From assembly GCA_019347775.1 (NCBI GenBank), contig JAHWKP010000021.1:1-15636 (forward strand): a stretch of 15,636 nt of DNA, read 5' to 3'. This stretch comes from Actinomycetota bacterium (lineage in GTDB: Bacteria; Actinomycetota; Acidimicrobiia; Acidimicrobiales; JAHWKP01). The notes beneath the pieces were generated by a model. It worked only from the letters and a program-made list of their open reading frames with translations. It made no database searches and was not told the origin of the DNA. This document shows positions 15,112 to 15,636 of the stretch, piece by piece; position 1 is the stretch's first letter, and the number at the start of each line of letters is the position of its first letter. The position numbers and the translations under genes are program-made.

Positions 15112-15201
15112 CCGCGGGCGCTCGGCGTCGGCGCCGTCACCTGGCTGCTGCTCGGCGGCCTGGCCGGCCATTTCTGGGCACGCGAGCGTCCCGCGGCCTG
15201 A
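15112..15201 (+). pseudogene. C-terminal fragment of a foreign membrane protein (5' end lost at junction)
   Basis: In the frame ending at TGA 15199-15201 the translation ends ALGVGAVTWLLLGGLAGHFW then ARERPAA: a hydrophobic segment with a short basic tail. Nearly all codons end in G or C, which favours this frame over the other two. No start fits it; upstream the frame runs into the beginning of the methyltransferase gene on the other strand. It therefore looks like the end of a gene whose front is missing. The exact left limit is uncertain (about 15098-15116). I cannot name the family. Confidence 0.4.
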
Positions 15202-15211
15202 GCCGACCACC

Positions 15212-15241
15212 CGGCCGGCGGCATCCACGGGCCGCCGGCCG
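15212..15241. terminator. GC-rich stem-loop between two foreign gene pieces
   Basis: An 11-bp perfect stem (CGGCCGGCGGC with GCCGCCGGCCG) encloses the 8-nt loop ATCCACGG, 10 nt after the TGA at 15199-15201. There is no T tract, so it could be a terminator or a processing/attenuation hairpin in the foreign segment. Confidence 0.45.
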
Positions 15242-15275
15242 ACGAACCCGATCCCGATCCGACTGGAGCGAGCCC

Positions 15276-15636
15276 ATGCCCGCCAAGATTCCCGCCACCG
15301 TCATCACCGGCTTCCTCGGCGCCGGCAAGACGACGCTGACCAACATCCTCGACGGCGCGATCGCGCCCGAGAGCGGCACCGTCTATCTTAACGGCGAGCG
15401 GATCGACCAGCTCAAGCCCTACCAGGTTGCGCGCGCCGGGCTGGGCCGAACGTTCCAGGTGACCCGCTCGTTCCGCCGCATGACGGTGCTCGAAAACCTC
15501 TACGTTCCGGCGCTGGCGATGGGCGGCCACCGCCACCAGGTCCACTACCGGGCGATGGAGGTGCTGCGCTTCCTGACGATGGACCACCTGCGCAACGAGT
15601 ACGCGCAGGCGCTGTCGGGGGGGCAGCAGAAGCTGC
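15276..15636 (+). CDS. Chimeric partial ORF: CobW-type start joined to a LivG-type ABC ATPase
   Basis: The frame opens at ATG 15276 (GGAG 7 nt upstream) and runs off the window end after 120 codons. Residues 1-21, MPAKIPATVITGFLGAGKTT plus L, are the classic N-terminus of CobW-type (G3E) GTPases used in cobalamin synthesis. From about residue 22 the sequence is that of a branched-chain amino acid ABC ATPase (LivG/LivF type): ILDGAIAPESGTVYLNG, the Q-loop in LGRTFQ (Gln61), RRMTVLENL, and the signature LSGGQ (113-117). A normal LivG has roughly 35-40 residues before Walker A; here there are 14. The two families share only the Walker A coding stretch (GAGKTTL, 15318-15338), where the switch occurs. 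Read as a misassembly, this is the front of one gene and the middle of another. Confidence 0.7.
   Translation, partial: MPAKIPATVITGFLGAGKTTLTNILDGAIAPESGTVYLNGERIDQLKPYQVARAGLGRTFQVTRSFRRMTVLENLYVPALAMGGHRHQVHYRAMEVLRFLTMDHLRNEYAQALSGGQQKL
15318..15345. other. Probable chimeric junction at a Walker A coding stretch
   Basis: The codons for GAGKTTL (15318-15338) are the only part common to the CobW-like left side and the ABC-ATPase right side. A short identical k-mer in two unrelated P-loop genes is a typical place for an assembler, or a PCR/MDA template switch, to join two molecules. Confidence 0.6.

Noticed and set aside
15084..15180. ATG 15084 on the + strand followed by LALILLGIAAG, resembling a signal or membrane start
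   Set aside because: The frame turns at once into an Arg/Ala/Pro-rich run and is antisense to the first codons of the methyltransferase. Another frame has far better GC3.
15078..15587. Open frame of 169 codons on the - strand across the right end
   Set aside because: It crosses the suspected junctions and is antisense to clear CobW/LivG-type protein motifs.

Overview
The window is GC-rich DNA with dense, often overlapping genes. It looks like an actinobacterium, plausibly of the Acidimicrobiia type. This rests on a DUF5719 protein coupled to a very large GT2/membrane glycosyltransferase, a DUF2142 membrane protein and a small HBHA/phasin-like protein. The taxonomic call is inference from gene content, not from a marker gene. 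The last ~540 bases probably do not belong to the same genome.

Layout. Positions 19-1115 (+): a small hypothetical ORF overlapping a pterin-dependent phenylalanine 4-monooxygenase. Positions 1137-6174 (-): a 1035-residue GT2/membrane glycosyltransferase, then a DUF5719 protein (ATGA overlap), then a membrane-anchored thioredoxin-like protein. Positions 6175-6270: a divergent control region with two 11-bp direct repeats exactly 21 bp apart. Positions 6271-6615 (+): an HBHA/phasin-like protein. Positions 6641-6758: a structured intergenic element. Positions 6748-8238 (-): a UDP-galactopyranose-mutase-like FAD protein. Positions 8249-9805 (+): a DUF2142 membrane protein whose 3' end runs into a second copy of the element (9747-9865). 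Positions 9911-15097 (-): a surface-glycan block transcribed as methyltransferase with a coiled-coil tail, GT2-GT4 fusion glycosyltransferase (ATGA overlap), then a GT39-like multi-spanning glycosyltransferase.

How the genes fit together. Most of the window encodes cell-envelope glycan chemistry: two GT2 domains, one GT4 domain, a GT-C type membrane transferase, a sugar-nucleotide-mutase-like flavoprotein, a methyltransferase and a DUF2142 membrane protein. A reasonable inference is synthesis and modification of a surface polysaccharide or glycolipid on a polyprenyl carrier.

The most interesting structure is the pair of ~118-nt elements at the two convergent gene ends (6641-6758 and 9747-9865). 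Each has three hairpins in the same order, identical 13-nt spacing between the first two, an identical 11-nt linker core (AAGGTTTTCAG), and substitutions that preserve base pairing in all three stems. No gene explains them.

The right end (from about 15098) reads as a chimera. A foreign C-terminal coding fragment is followed by a CobW-type start that changes, at the Walker A motif, into a LivG-type ABC ATPase. This should be treated as a probable assembly artefact.
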